Shown: piece after piece, positions 53,715 through 63,297 of the stretch
Layout: each line of letters begins with the position of its first letter
Position numbering within the stretch: the first letter of the stretch is position 1
NCBI RefSeq assembly: GCF_018336815.1
Contig: NZ_CP050497.1
Location: 1,488,001 to 1,552,000, forward strand
Length of the DNA stretch: 64,000 nucleotides
Origin: Treponema vincentii
GTDB taxonomy: Bacteria; Spirochaetota; Spirochaetia; Treponematales; Treponemataceae
Direction: 5' to 3'
The notes under the pieces: model-generated
What the model saw: the letters and a program-made list of their open reading frames with translations, nothing else
What the model was told of the DNA's origin: nothing
Database searches by the model: none
Position numbers and translations under genes: made by a program

Positions 53715-53746
53715 ACCTGTTCAGAAACGGAAGTTTCCAAACAGGT
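53715..53746. repeat. ACCTGTTC-type hairpin, copy 3
   Basis: ACCTGTTCAGAAAC and GTTTCCAAACAGGT around GGAA, with two mismatches. Related to 12226-12257 and 15358-15387. Confidence 0.6.
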
Positions 53747-53775
53747 TTATTGATAATGATAGTGTCGGAACGCAG

Positions 53776-54673
53776 CTAAGGCTGCTGCATGGCTTCTAAA
53801 ATTTCTTTATTATTGAATAGTTTTGCATAACCGAGTGCGGACATGCCCAGCCGGTCGGCGATATTCCAATCGGCATGATGTTCTATGAGCAGCTTTACCA
53901 TAGGGATATCCTTTCTACCGACAGCAAAGATTAATGCTGTCTGACCGTCCTTGCTCTGAATATTTGTATCCGCATTTTTCGAGAGAAGCAATTTTGCGGT
54001 TTTTAAATCACCGATTTGAGCAGCTTCCATCAATGCCGAATAGGAACGGTCTTCGGAACAGAGATTGATCTCTGCTCCATATTCAAGCAGTAATGAGGCA
54101 ATTTCATAATGTGAGTCTCTAATTGCGAGTGAAAGTACCGGGGTGCCGCGCGTGTCTCGCTGCGAAGCATTATAGCCTGCCTCTAAAAAGAGCCGGACAA
54201 TTTCGTATTTGCCTTCTTCTACTGTTTCTGTAAAATTCGACTCACAACAGGGAAAGCCGTTATCCAGTAACTGTTCGCGGGCAATTCGCTTGCGTTCTAC
54301 TAGTAGGAAATTATGTTGTTCTTTAATAAAATAATCTTCAAATAGATCAAGCGCCAGAGGAATGATAAATTGTTTGCAGCTTTCCGGCAAGGATACGGCA
54401 TTTTCTTGTCCAAGTGTTAAGATAGGTAAATTTTTTTCCGATACCAAGACCTAAAAAGAAAATAAATGCAGGATTGAGCGTGGACGTATGCTTACCAAAA
54501 ATAAATAAAATATGTGAAGCATCATGCAGCAATACGGTGGGAGAATAGCTGCCATTATCCCAAATTGTATCGACTTGGCGATATACAACATCACATTCAT
54601 GCGATTCAATGATATGAGCGGCGGTTTCGGATATTTTTTTTCCCGTTTTTTCATACAGAATAACGACTTTCAT
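53776..54673 (-). pseudogene. TIR-like / ankyrin-repeat protein, frameshifted
   Basis: Two frames join into one protein of about 295 residues: from 54673 MKVVILYEKTGKKISETAAHIIES, HILFIFGKHTS, FIFFLGLGIGK, then after the break NLPILTLGQENAVSLPESCKQ. That first ~110-residue part has alternating strands and helices resembling a TIR/nucleotide-binding fold, but the match is weak. The second part (about 150-295) is a run of four ankyrin repeats: GTPVLSLAIRDSHYEIASLL, YSALMEAAQIGDLKTAKLLL, GQTALIFAVGRKDIPMVKLL, LGMSALGYAKLFNNKEILEA. The break is a T7 run on the plus strand (54431-54437). Confidence 0.65.
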
Positions 54674-54712
54674 AGTAATTGTCAGGCAGTATAATGTAAA
54701 ACGTAAATCATT

Positions 54713-55945
54713 TCAATGATTTTTGAAAGTCTGAGGTTCAATTGAGCCTGAGCGTATCAGCGCTATCTTCGCCGTTACCGGCCCCATTAATTCATATAAC
54801 ACCGAAGATGCTAAAATGATGTTAAACAGGATGAGACCGTCTTTTTCCGGCAACATTGCTTTTCCCATAAATGCAAGCCCGATGGCAACACCTGCTTGCG
54901 GCATCAGCGCAAACCCCATATTGTCCGTTATCTTCTTATCGAGTGACAGCATTTTACACGATGTGTATGCACCGATGTACTTTCCGATTATCCTGATACA
55001 AAAATACGCAACTCCGATAATCCCCGCCGTTACAATAATGGTGAGATCCATATTCATACCGGAGATGATAAAAAAGCTGCTCATCACCGGAGGAGAAAAA
55101 TTATTCATTTGGTCGAACAGGGTTTTATCATTTGTCCGGTTGTAATACACTGCGCCGCACACCATACAGGCAAGCAGCGGGCTTACCTCGAAGTATGAGC
55201 AGATGCCGGAAATTAAAAAAAGGAACGCGACAGCTAAAATCAGGCGATTGTCAAAGCTCCGTTTTTCCGTAATGAGAAACTCCATACACAGAGCGGTCAT
55301 GAATCCCAACATCAGCATTGCGGCATTAAGAGCAATCGGCTTCACAATGCTCATAATATTAAACACAGCACTGTCCTGTGCATTGACGACGGCAACCATG
55401 ATACTGAACACAAAAAGACAAACAACATCGTCAAAAGCAGTGATATGCAACAGCAGATCGACAAACGGGCCTTTTCCATTGTATTCCTTTATCGTCATAA
55501 TAGTGCTGGCGGGAGCGGTCGCGGTTGCAATCGCACCGAGTAAGAGTGAGAATGAAAGCTTCATTTTAAAGACAAAGATCATAACGACGGTAACCAAGCA
55601 TCCCGCTAACAGAGATTCGCAGAGCGTGATAAATACGACATTCCGGAATTCCTTTCTGCCGTCGCTCCGTTTAAAGTAGCGCCCCATATCAAAAGCGATA
55701 AAACTGAGTGCGATAATCGAAATAACGTCCAAGTTGACGATAAAATGCCGGTGAATTAAATGCAATCCGCTTGGGCCAATCAATATTCCGGCAAGAATAT
55801 AGCCGCTTACCTTCGGCAGTTGGAGCTTTTTTGTGAATCGAGTGACCAAAAATCCGCTTATCAATATCAGCGCAAAGGATATCAGGATTGTGGTAGGTAA
55901 ATTGAGGTCTTTAACAATGTTGTAAATAAAATCGATTATATCCAT
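54713..55945 (-). CDS. Cation:proton antiporter (CPA2-like)
   Basis: The 410-residue integral membrane protein has about 12 helices and the pattern of CPA antiporters: LNLPTTILISFALILISGFLVTRF at the N-terminus, LPKVSGYILAGILIGPSGLHL, GAIATATAPASTIMTI (the helix-break TxT/AP motif), and a C-terminal half with GFALMPQAGVAIGLAFMGK. It exchanges Na+ or K+ for H+. No regulatory TrkA-N domain is present. It stands alone between the ankyrin gene (minus) and the xylose operon (plus). Confidence 0.9.
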   Translation of the reverse strand: MDIIDFIYNIVKDLNLPTTILISFALILISGFLVTRFTKKLQLPKVSGYILAGILIGPSGLHLIHRHFIVNLDVISIIALSFIAFDMGRYFKRSDGRKEFRNVVFITLCESLLAGCLVTVVMIFVFKMKLSFSLLLGAIATATAPASTIMTIKEYNGKGPFVDLLLHITAFDDVVCLFVFSIMVAVVNAQDSAVFNIMSIVKPIALNAAMLMLGFMTALCMEFLITEKRSFDNRLILAVAFLFLISGICSYFEVSPLLACMVCGAVYYNRTNDKTLFDQMNNFSPPVMSSFFIISGMNMDLTIIVTAGIIGVAYFCIRIIGKYIGAYTSCKMLSLDKKITDNMGFALMPQAGVAIGLAFMGKAMLPEKDGLILFNIILASSVLYELMGPVTAKIALIRSGSIEPQTFKNH

Positions 55946-56374
55946 CTTTTTTGCTCATCTTTGATACGCATAGGTGCGTCGCCGAAAGGGCGATTGTGAA
56001 TTTAGCGGTGTTCCATACTATAGGATATACCTAAAAGACGCAACCTCCTTTTGAAATAGACGACGCATCTACTGCGTTTCTCTTATACTGCTGATTTCAC
56101 TATTCTCTTTATCTTTTTTCCCCATAAAACCGATACATAATTTATATCCATAATGCTCGAGATATCCTCCGCTGTTATATCATATTTAGGCCCCCTTTCT
56201 CACAATGAGCTTATAAAATTACTCCATTCTTTTGCGATGACGCATGAAGTGGAGTGATACAATAAAAGTGCAGTACTAAAATTGCCGAAAAAGAGAGGAG
56301 GAAGGACAATGAAACGGTACGATCAGAATGGAAAACGATAGGGTAATTCGGGACAAAATGTATAAATTATCAAT
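55946..56374. other. Intergenic region with a gene tail remnant and a solo array end
   Basis: 56047-56058 is CCTTTTGAAATA, the E-array left end, followed by a GACGCATCTACTGCG stretch, without an array. On the minus strand 56203-56098 reads KYDITAEDISSIMDINYVSV and LWGKKIKRIVKSAV then a stop, the tail of a gene I do not recognise. A strong AGGAGG before ATGAAACGG at 56310 starts a frame of only eleven codons. These are probably remains. Confidence 0.35.
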
Positions 56375-56382
56375 ACATTTCC

Positions 56383-56411
56383 TTGACAATATGTCGAAAG
56401 CATTGTAGAAT
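56383..56411 (+). promoter_or_regulatory. Promoter of the xylose operon
   Basis: TTGACA (56383-56388), 17-base spacer, TAGAAT (56406-56411): consensus -35 and good -10. The transcript then runs into the operator palindrome and 64 bases later the xylF start. Confidence 0.8.
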
Positions 56412-56416
56412 AATTA

Positions 56417-56438
56417 AAACCGTGCTCGAGCACGGTTT
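56417..56438. promoter_or_regulatory. 22-bp palindromic operator of the xylose operon
   Basis: AAACCGTGCTC and GAGCACGGTTT form a perfect palindrome centred on CG, the form of LacI-family operators. It covers +1 to about +20 of the promoter. The LacI-type gene at 63298 at the end of the operon is the natural candidate to bind it. Confidence 0.8.
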
Positions 56439-56474
56439 GATATTTTCGATTAGATGTTTTATTAGGAGGAATGT

Positions 56475-57554
56475 ATGAAACGGAAAATCGGTATAGCTCT
56501 TATGGTCTTTATGACTGGAATAGGAGCCTTATTTGCGGGGGGCACAACAGAAACGTCAGAAGCACCCAGAATAGGCGTTTCCATGCCTACAAAGGATCTG
56601 CAGAGATGGACTCAGGACGGCGACAATATTAAAATGTTGTTGGAAAAATCGGGCTACAAAGTCGATTTGCAATATGCAAACAACGATATAGCCGTACAGG
56701 CATCTCAAATTGAAAATATGCTGACTAAAAACTGCAAAGTAATAGTTATAGCAGCAATCGACGGTTCATCGCTCACGGAAGTTCTTAAAACCGCCAAAGA
56801 AAACGGCGTTCCCGTTATTGCTTATGACAGACTTATTATGAACAGCGATGCGGTACGCTATTATGCAACATTCGACAACTACAAGGTCGGTCAATTTCAG
56901 GGAGCTTACCTGCGCGACACGCTTAAATTGGACACGGCAAAAGAACCTGTATACATCGAATTATTTACCGGCCCCACAGACGATAACAATGTGAACTTCT
57001 TTTTCCCGGGTGCAATGGATATTCTAAATCCTTACATCAAAAAAGGCGTCTTGGTCGTCCGTTCAGGACAAACCGAAAAAGCTCAGGTTGCAACACCCAA
57101 CTGGTCAACTGAAGAAGCTCAAAAAAGAATGGAGAATTTGATCAGTGCCTACGGTTACGGTCCGACAGGCACAAAACTGCACGCGGTATTATCATCAAAC
57201 GATTCCGTTGCGCAGGGTATTACCAATGCACTTGTTGCGGCCGGATACACGAAGGAAAACTTCCCGCTGCTTACGGGACAGGACTGTGATATTACTTCGG
57301 TAAAAAATATGTTGAAAGGCCGTCAGAGTATGTCGGTATTTAAAGATACCAGAACACTGGCAGGTAAAGTATCGGAGATGATTGACGCTCTCGTAAAAGG
57401 AACAAAACCTCCGATTAACGACACAAAAACATATAACAACGGTACCGGAGTTATTCCTTCATTTTTGTGCGAACCTGTTTTTGCAACAATCGATAACTAT
57501 AAAAAGTTATTGGTTGAAAGCGGCTATTATACCGAAGCGCAGTTGAAGAACTAA
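56475..57554 (+). CDS. xylF: D-xylose-binding periplasmic protein
   Basis: The 359-residue protein has a signal sequence (KRKIGIALMVFMTGIGALFAG) and the type I periplasmic-binding fold of the XylF/ChvE group: RIGVSMPTKDLQRWTQDGDNI, IDGSSLTEVLKTAKENGVPVIAYDRLI, DNYKVGQFQGAYLRD, NDSVAQGITNALVAAGY and TGQDCDITSVKNMLKGRQSM. It captures xylose (possibly also other sugars, as ChvE does) for the transporter. AGGAGG lies 5 bases before the ATG at 56475. First gene of the operon. Confidence 0.92.
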   Translation: MKRKIGIALMVFMTGIGALFAGGTTETSEAPRIGVSMPTKDLQRWTQDGDNIKMLLEKSGYKVDLQYANNDIAVQASQIENMLTKNCKVIVIAAIDGSSLTEVLKTAKENGVPVIAYDRLIMNSDAVRYYATFDNYKVGQFQGAYLRDTLKLDTAKEPVYIELFTGPTDDNNVNFFFPGAMDILNPYIKKGVLVVRSGQTEKAQVATPNWSTEEAQKRMENLISAYGYGPTGTKLHAVLSSNDSVAQGITNALVAAGYTKENFPLLTGQDCDITSVKNMLKGRQSMSVFKDTRTLAGKVSEMIDALVKGTKPPINDTKTYNNGTGVIPSFLCEPVFATIDNYKKLLVESGYYTEAQLKN

Positions 57555-57635
57555 AACCGATTTGTGCTGAGGACTTAAACAGTGCCGATTAACTGTCGGC
57601 ACTGCTTTTGGATTGCGATTAAATACGGAAACAAA

Positions 57636-59196
57636 ATGGAGACTGTTTTGACGGAAACGCTGTTGGAAATAAAAAATGTTACAAAAACATTTGCAGGTAT
57701 AAAAGCTCTAAATGACGTCAGTCTGAAAATTACGCGGGGTGAAATCCATGCCCTCGTAGGTGAAAACGGTGCCGGCAAATCAACACTGATGAATATTTTA
57801 AGCGGCATTTACCCCTACGGTACCTATACCGGTGATATACTATATGAGTCCGAACGGTGTACGTTTCATTCGGTAAAAGACAGTGAACGTAAAGGTATCG
57901 CCATTATTCATCAGGAATTGGCTCTTGTTCCCCACCTCAGTATTGCTGAAAATATTTTTTTGGGAAACGAGCAAGGAAAATCATTTAAAATTGATTGGGA
58001 AAAAACCTTTGCAAAAGCCGATGCGCTGCTTCGGACGGTAGGGCTGCATGAATCGTCACGGACGCTGATTAAAGATATCGGAATAGGCAAACAGCAATTA
58101 GTTGAAATTGCAAAAGCTTTGGCAAAAAATATTACGTTTCTCATTCTTGACGAGCCGACAGCTTCGTTAAACGAAACGGATTCACAAAAATTATTACATT
58201 TATTACTTGAATTTAAAAAGAAAAATATAACATCAATTATTATCTCACATAAATTGAATGAGGTATCCTTTGTTGCGGACAAAATAACTGTTATCAGAGA
58301 CGGCTCTGTAATAAAAAACTTTTGATAAAAAAACGGATGATTGCAGCGAAGATCTAATAATCAACGCAATGGTCGGTAGAAATCTGTCGGAACGTTTTCC
58401 GCCGCGCACACCTTGTATAGGGGATATTCGGTTTGAAGTAAAAGACTGGACGGTTGAACATCCTCTGTATGCGGAACGGGAAGTATGTAAAAATATCAAT
58501 ATTAATTTACGCAAAGGTGAAGTTGTCGGTATAAGCGGTCTTATGGGAGCGGGGCGAACGGAATTTGCAATGAGTGTATTCGGACATTCCTACGGCGCGA
58601 ATATCCGCGGACGGATTTTTATAAACGGGAAGGAAGTCCGGCTTAAAACCGTAAAAGATGCAATAAAACACGGAGTGGCATACGTAACGGAAGACAGAAA
58701 GGGCAACGGCTTAATTTTACATACAAGCATTTGCAAAAATACGACTTTAGCAAATATACGGAAAGTAAGCCGCCGCAATGTTATCCAAATCGATAAAGAA
58801 CATGAGGCTGCACGGGAATGTGTTGAACAACTCAAAACAAAATGTACGGGAATAGAACAATCCGTAGTAAATTTATCGGGAGGGAATCAGCAAAAAGTGT
58901 TACTCGGCAAATGGATTTTTGCCGAACCCGAAGTGCTGATCCTCGATGAACCAACGCGCGGTATAGATGTGGGCGCAAAATATGAAATTTACTGCATAAT
59001 AAACCGCTTGGCTGCAGAAGGAAAATCCGTATTGATGATTTCTTCGGAATTGCCGGAAATTTTAGGTATGTGCGACAGGATTTATGTTATGAATGAGGGT
59101 AAAATTGTGGGAGAAATTCCGCGGGAAGAAGCTTCACAAGAAGCAATAATGGCTTGTATCGTCCAAACGAAAAAGGAGAACACAAATCATGCTTAA
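57636..59196 (+). pseudogene. xylG: Sugar ABC transporter ATPase, frame broken near the middle
   Basis: Two nucleotide-binding domains in two frames. N-terminal: [16 protein letters not shown] (Walker A), [34 protein letters not shown] and [12 protein letters not shown]-terminal: VVGISGLMGAGRTEFAMSVF (degenerate first box typical of xylose/ribose ATPases), YVTEDRKGNGL, LSGGNQQKVLLGKW and LILDEPTRGIDVGAK. The frames are joined at an A6 run (58313-58318); with A5 the text reads [20 protein letters not shown] and both halves are in one ~520-residue protein. Everything else in the operon is intact, so the break is likely an error or a very recent change. Start ATG 57636 has only a weak ribosome site. 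Confidence 0.8.
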
Positions 59197-60373
59197 TACT
59201 CTTTCGATTAAGAATATATTGAAAAAAAACACAATGTTTATAGCGCTCATTGCATTGATGATTTTATTTCATGCCCTGATCAGTTTTGCAGACAGCGGTT
59301 CCTTATTTGCCCCGACAAATATTTCAAATATTATAAGTCAAAACTCTTATGTTGTTATTTTAGCAACCGGAATGCTGCTCTGTATTCTCAGCGGCGGCAA
59401 TATCGATTTATCGATCGGTTCAATTGTCGCACTTATCGGGGCATTAGCTGCCCATTTAATTATTCTTTTACATTGGAATATATATGTCGTGATGATTTTA
59501 TGTTTATTGGCCGGTACGGCAATCGGGGCATGGCACGGCTTTTGGATTGCATACATACGCATCCCGGCATTTATTGTAACATTGGCAGGTATGCTTTTAT
59601 GGAGAGGCGTTGCCTTAATTATTCTTAACGGTTTAACTTTGTCGCCGTTTCCGGAAAATTATTTACGTTATTTTACCGGCTTTATTCCGATAACAAAGGA
59701 TAAAGGATTGATATTTTCCGTAACAGTCGGAACGGCAATTTTATGCTGTCTCATTTTCATTGTAAAGGAAATTGTGCAACGTATACAAAAAAAACAAAAA
59801 GCATATTCAACTGAAAGCTTCGGAATATTTCTTATACGCATTATTCTGATTCCTGCAATTGTATTGTTTTTAGCAACACTGCTCGGTCGCCATAAAGGAA
59901 TACCGGTGATTTTAATTCTTTTAACCGTTGTTGTTCTTGTCTATACCTACATTACTCAAAATACGGTACCGGGCAGGTATTTATATGCGATGGGCGGTAA
60001 CGAGCGAGCCGCTAAGCTGTCGGGTATTGATACAAATAAAGCGTTGTTTTTTGTATATGTAAATATGGGATTTCTTTCAGCCCTTGCCGCTCTGGTTTGT
60101 GTCGGCCGTTTTAATTCGGCAGCGCCTACGGCCGGTATGAATTATGAACTCGATGCGATCGGTTCATGTTTTATCGGAGGAGCATCGGCATACGGCGGAA
60201 CGGGAACGGTCGGAGGAGCGGTTGTCGGAGCTATTTTTATGGGTGTTTTGAACAACGGAATGTCCATTTTAGGTATAGACTCGAACTGGCAGAAGGCGGT
60301 AAAGGGACTTGTACTTTTAGCGGCGGTTGCTTTTGATGTCCTTTCAAAACGCCGTGAAAAAAGTTCAGTCTAA
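59189..60373 (+). CDS. xylH: Sugar ABC transporter permease
   Basis: The 394-residue membrane protein has ten or so helices. GGNIDLSIGSIVALIGALAAHLI and GAWHGFWIAYIRIPAFIVTLAGML are the signature regions of the XylH/RbsC/GguB permeases. A C-terminal block with GNERAAKLSGIDTNKALFFVYV and YELDAIGSCFIGGASAYGGTG closes the family. The start overlaps the ATPase gene by 8 bases. The length of 394 is closer to XylH/GguB (about 390-400) than RbsC (about 320). Confidence 0.92.
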   Translation: MLNTLSIKNILKKNTMFIALIALMILFHALISFADSGSLFAPTNISNIISQNSYVVILATGMLLCILSGGNIDLSIGSIVALIGALAAHLIILLHWNIYVVMILCLLAGTAIGAWHGFWIAYIRIPAFIVTLAGMLLWRGVALIILNGLTLSPFPENYLRYFTGFIPITKDKGLIFSVTVGTAILCCLIFIVKEIVQRIQKKQKAYSTESFGIFLIRIILIPAIVLFLATLLGRHKGIPVILILLTVVVLVYTYITQNTVPGRYLYAMGGNERAAKLSGIDTNKALFFVYVNMGFLSALAALVCVGRFNSAAPTAGMNYELDAIGSCFIGGASAYGGTGTVGGAVVGAIFMGVLNNGMSILGIDSNWQKAVKGLVLLAAVAFDVLSKRREKSSV

Positions 60374-60420
60374 TCCGTAAAAACAGATTGTAAATGAGTA
60401 CCAAAGAGGACAGGGGAAAT

Positions 60421-61905
60421 ATGAACATAGTTGCCGGTATTGATTTAGGAACGCAAAGTTTAAAAGCGGTTTTATACGATTACGAACAAAAACGTATTGT
60501 CGCACAAGCATCCTGTCCTTTGGACTTGATTTCCAAAGAGGACGGAACCCGCGAACAAAAAACCGAATGGTACGATGCGGCATTAAAAAGCGTCTTTGAA
60601 AAACTTCCGTGTGAATTGCGTTCGCAGATACAGGCCGTCGGCGTCTCCGGTCAGCAGCATGGCTTTGTCCCTCTTGATAAAGACGGATTAGCTCTTTATA
60701 ACGTAAAACTGTGGAACGATACGTCAACCGCTGAAGAATGCCGCATCTTAACCGATAAAGCAGGGGGGAATGCCGAAGTTATAAAAGAAGTCGGCAACCT
60801 CATGTTACCCGGCTTCACTGCTCCCAAGATATTGTGGTTAAAAAAACATTTTCCCAACGCATGGAAAAACGTGCGCTCTATTTTGCTTCCGCATGATTAC
60901 ATCAATTACGTACTAACCGGAAGCTATGTTATGGAAGCCGGAGACGCCTCGGGGACAGCGCTGTTTAATCCTGCAAAACGCAGATGGTCGCGCACGCTCT
61001 GTTCTCTTATCGATGAAGGCTTATACGATTTACTTGCGCCTCTTATCGCTTCGGATACAAAAGCCGGAACGGTATCGCAGAAAGCCGCCGGTCTTTTAGG
61101 GATTCCTGAAGGTATTCCGGTTTCTTCCGGCGGCGGGGATAATATGATGGGGGCAATCGGGACGGGGACGGTCAGCGACGGCTTTTTAACGATGAGTATG
61201 GGGACGTCGGGAACGCTCTACGGTTATTCGGACAAGCCCATCGCCGACCCCGAACACGGTTTATCAGGCTTTTGTTCCTCAACGGGCGGATGGCTTCCGC
61301 TTTTGTGTACGATGAACTGCACGGTTGCAACCGAACAAATCCGTTCTCTCTTCGGCTTACCGGTAACCGAGTTCAACCGTCTTGCCGCAGCAGCTGAGCC
61401 GGGCGCTCAAGGAGTACGGGTTCTTCCTTTTTTTAACGGAGAGCGTACACCGAATTTACCGAAAGGAAGGGCAAGCATCACCGGTCTTACGATGACAAAT
61501 TCGAATAAGGAAAACATCTGCCGCGCCGCAATGGAAAGCGCTGTCTTCGCCCTGAAAGGAGGCTTGGACGTCTTTAAAAAATTGGGTTTTGAACCGAAAG
61601 AAATACGGCTTATAGGAGGCGGCGCAAAAAGTCCCTTATGGAGGCAAATCGCCGCTGATATTATGAATGTGCCGGTCAGCGTTCCCGTATCGGAAGAAGC
61701 TGCCGCAATGGGCGCAGCCGTACAAGCGCTGTGGTGTCTTGAAGGTGGTACACCTGAGCGGATAAAGAGCCTTTGCGCTGAACACATTCAGTTGAGCAAA
61801 GAAAAATCGGCGGAACCGGGTAGCGCAGTTTGCGAATATGAACAGGCGTACCGCGATTATAATGAGATTTTGGGGCAGCTGACGCCCCTTTATGTATACG
61901 GCTAA
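60421..61905 (+). CDS. xylB: Xylulokinase
   Basis: Phosphorylates D-xylulose with ATP. 494 residues from ATG 60421 (AGGGGAAAT upstream): NIVAGIDLGTQSLKAVLYD, VSGQQHGFVPLDKDG, LWNDTSTAEECRIL, LLPHDYINYVLTGSYVMEAGDASGTALF, and GGGAKSPLWRQIAADIMNVPV, all FGGY-kinase blocks. It follows the permease gene by 47 bases and precedes xylA by 51. Confidence 0.95.
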   Translation: MNIVAGIDLGTQSLKAVLYDYEQKRIVAQASCPLDLISKEDGTREQKTEWYDAALKSVFEKLPCELRSQIQAVGVSGQQHGFVPLDKDGLALYNVKLWNDTSTAEECRILTDKAGGNAEVIKEVGNLMLPGFTAPKILWLKKHFPNAWKNVRSILLPHDYINYVLTGSYVMEAGDASGTALFNPAKRRWSRTLCSLIDEGLYDLLAPLIASDTKAGTVSQKAAGLLGIPEGIPVSSGGGDNMMGAIGTGTVSDGFLTMSMGTSGTLYGYSDKPIADPEHGLSGFCSSTGGWLPLLCTMNCTVATEQIRSLFGLPVTEFNRLAAAAEPGAQGVRVLPFFNGERTPNLPKGRASITGLTMTNSNKENICRAAMESAVFALKGGLDVFKKLGFEPKEIRLIGGGAKSPLWRQIAADIMNVPVSVPVSEEAAAMGAAVQALWCLEGGTPERIKSLCAEHIQLSKEKSAEPGSAVCEYEQAYRDYNEILGQLTPLYVYG

Positions 61906-61956
61906 ATTTTTTTGAAGGCCGGCATTTTTTTTGCAAAAATTTTATTTGGAGGTTAT

Positions 61957-63294
61957 ATGTCATATTTTAAAGGAAGTACCGAATACTTTCCCGGTATCGG
62001 TAAAATAAGGTTTGAGGGGAAACAATCGAAAAACCCGCTTGCATTTAAATACTACGATGAAAATAAAATCGTTTTAGGTAAGCCGATGAAAGAGCATTTG
62101 CGTTTTGCAATAGCCTACTGGCATTCTTTTTGCGCTGCAGGAGAAGATCCCTTTGGGGCGGGAACAATGAAGTTTCCATGGAATAGCAGCACCGATGCGA
62201 TGACAAACGCCGAAAACAAAGCGGATGCGGCCTTTGAGTTTATTACTAAAATCGGAGCGCCCTATTATTGCTGGCATGACCGGGATATAAGCCCCGAAGG
62301 GAAAAGTCCGGCTGAAAGTGAAAAAAATCTTATAAAAATTACCGACGGTCTATATGAGCGGCAAAAAGCAACCGGCGTCAAACTCTTGTGGGGGACGGCC
62401 AATGTATTCAGTAATCCGCGCTATATGAACGGAGCTGCGACAAACCCGCAGTTCGGCATTGTAGCCCACGCTGCAGCTCAGGTGAAATGCGCAATAGACG
62501 CAACGATAAAGCTCGGTGGACAAGGCTACACCTTTTGGGGCGGACGTGAAGGCTATATGTCGCTGTTGAATACCGACATGCAGGCTGAAAAAGAACACCT
62601 CGCCCGTTTTTTAACGATGGCACGCGATTATGCGCGTAAGCAGGGCTTTACCGGCTGTTTTTATATCGAGCCGAAACCGATGGAGCCGACAAAACATCAA
62701 TATGACTTCGATGCGGAAACAGTGATAGGCTTTTTGCGTACCTATGGTTTGGAAAAGGATTTTAAACTGAATATTGAAGCAAATCACGCAGAGCTTGCAG
62801 GACACGACTTTTACCACGAATTATCGGTATGTGTTGATGCGGGGATGCTCGGTTCCATCGATGCAAATCGCGGTGATAGCCGAAACGGCTGGGATACCGA
62901 CCAATTCCCTTCAAGCATATATGAAACGACGTTAGCTATGCGGGCGGTGCTGCGTATGGGCGGCTTTAAAACGGGCGGCTTAAACTTTGATGCAAAGCGC
63001 AGAAGAAACTCGACCGCACCGGAAGACTTATTTATCGCACATATCGGCGGTATGGATATGTTTGCACTGGGCTTGGAAAAAGCTGCCGCCCTTATTGAAG
63101 ACGGGCGAATCGATGCATTGGTTAAAGAACGCTATGTATCTTTTGCAGAGGGAAAGGGCGCCGAATTTGCGGCGGGCAAAATGACCATGGAAAGTCTTGC
63201 TGCCCTTGCCGAATCCTATGATACGGTGCATCCTGCCTCGGGTAAACAGGAATTATACGAAAACATTCTCAACGAAGTTATTTTTAACGGATAA
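61957..63294 (+). CDS. xylA: Xylose isomerase
   Basis: Metal-dependent conversion of D-xylose to D-xylulose. 445 residues from ATG 61957 (GGAGG upstream): catalytic His in [13 protein letters not shown], metal ligands in [57 protein letters not shown], and [12 protein letters not shown]. This is the long class II form. The product is converted by XylB to xylulose 5-phosphate, the substrate of the transketolase at 37.5-39.5 kb. Confidence 0.97.
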   Translation: MSYFKGSTEYFPGIGKIRFEGKQSKNPLAFKYYDENKIVLGKPMKEHLRFAIAYWHSFCAAGEDPFGAGTMKFPWNSSTDAMTNAENKADAAFEFITKIGAPYYCWHDRDISPEGKSPAESEKNLIKITDGLYERQKATGVKLLWGTANVFSNPRYMNGAATNPQFGIVAHAAAQVKCAIDATIKLGGQGYTFWGGREGYMSLLNTDMQAEKEHLARFLTMARDYARKQGFTGCFYIEPKPMEPTKHQYDFDAETVIGFLRTYGLEKDFKLNIEANHAELAGHDFYHELSVCVDAGMLGSIDANRGDSRNGWDTDQFPSSIYETTLAMRAVLRMGGFKTGGLNFDAKRRRNSTAPEDLFIAHIGGMDMFALGLEKAAALIEDGRIDALVKERYVSFAEGKGAEFAAGKMTMESLAALAESYDTVHPASGKQELYENILNEVIFNG

Positions 63295-63297
63295 ACG

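Noticed and set aside
56310..56342. An eleven-codon peptide with a strong AGGAGG site
   Set aside because: Too short to support from sequence alone; probably the start of a lost gene, so kept only in the intergenic note.
57636..58325. xylG as two separate one-domain ATPase genes
   Set aside because: The family has two fused domains of this exact kind, the second part lacks a start and ribosome site, and a one-base change in an A run restores one frame.
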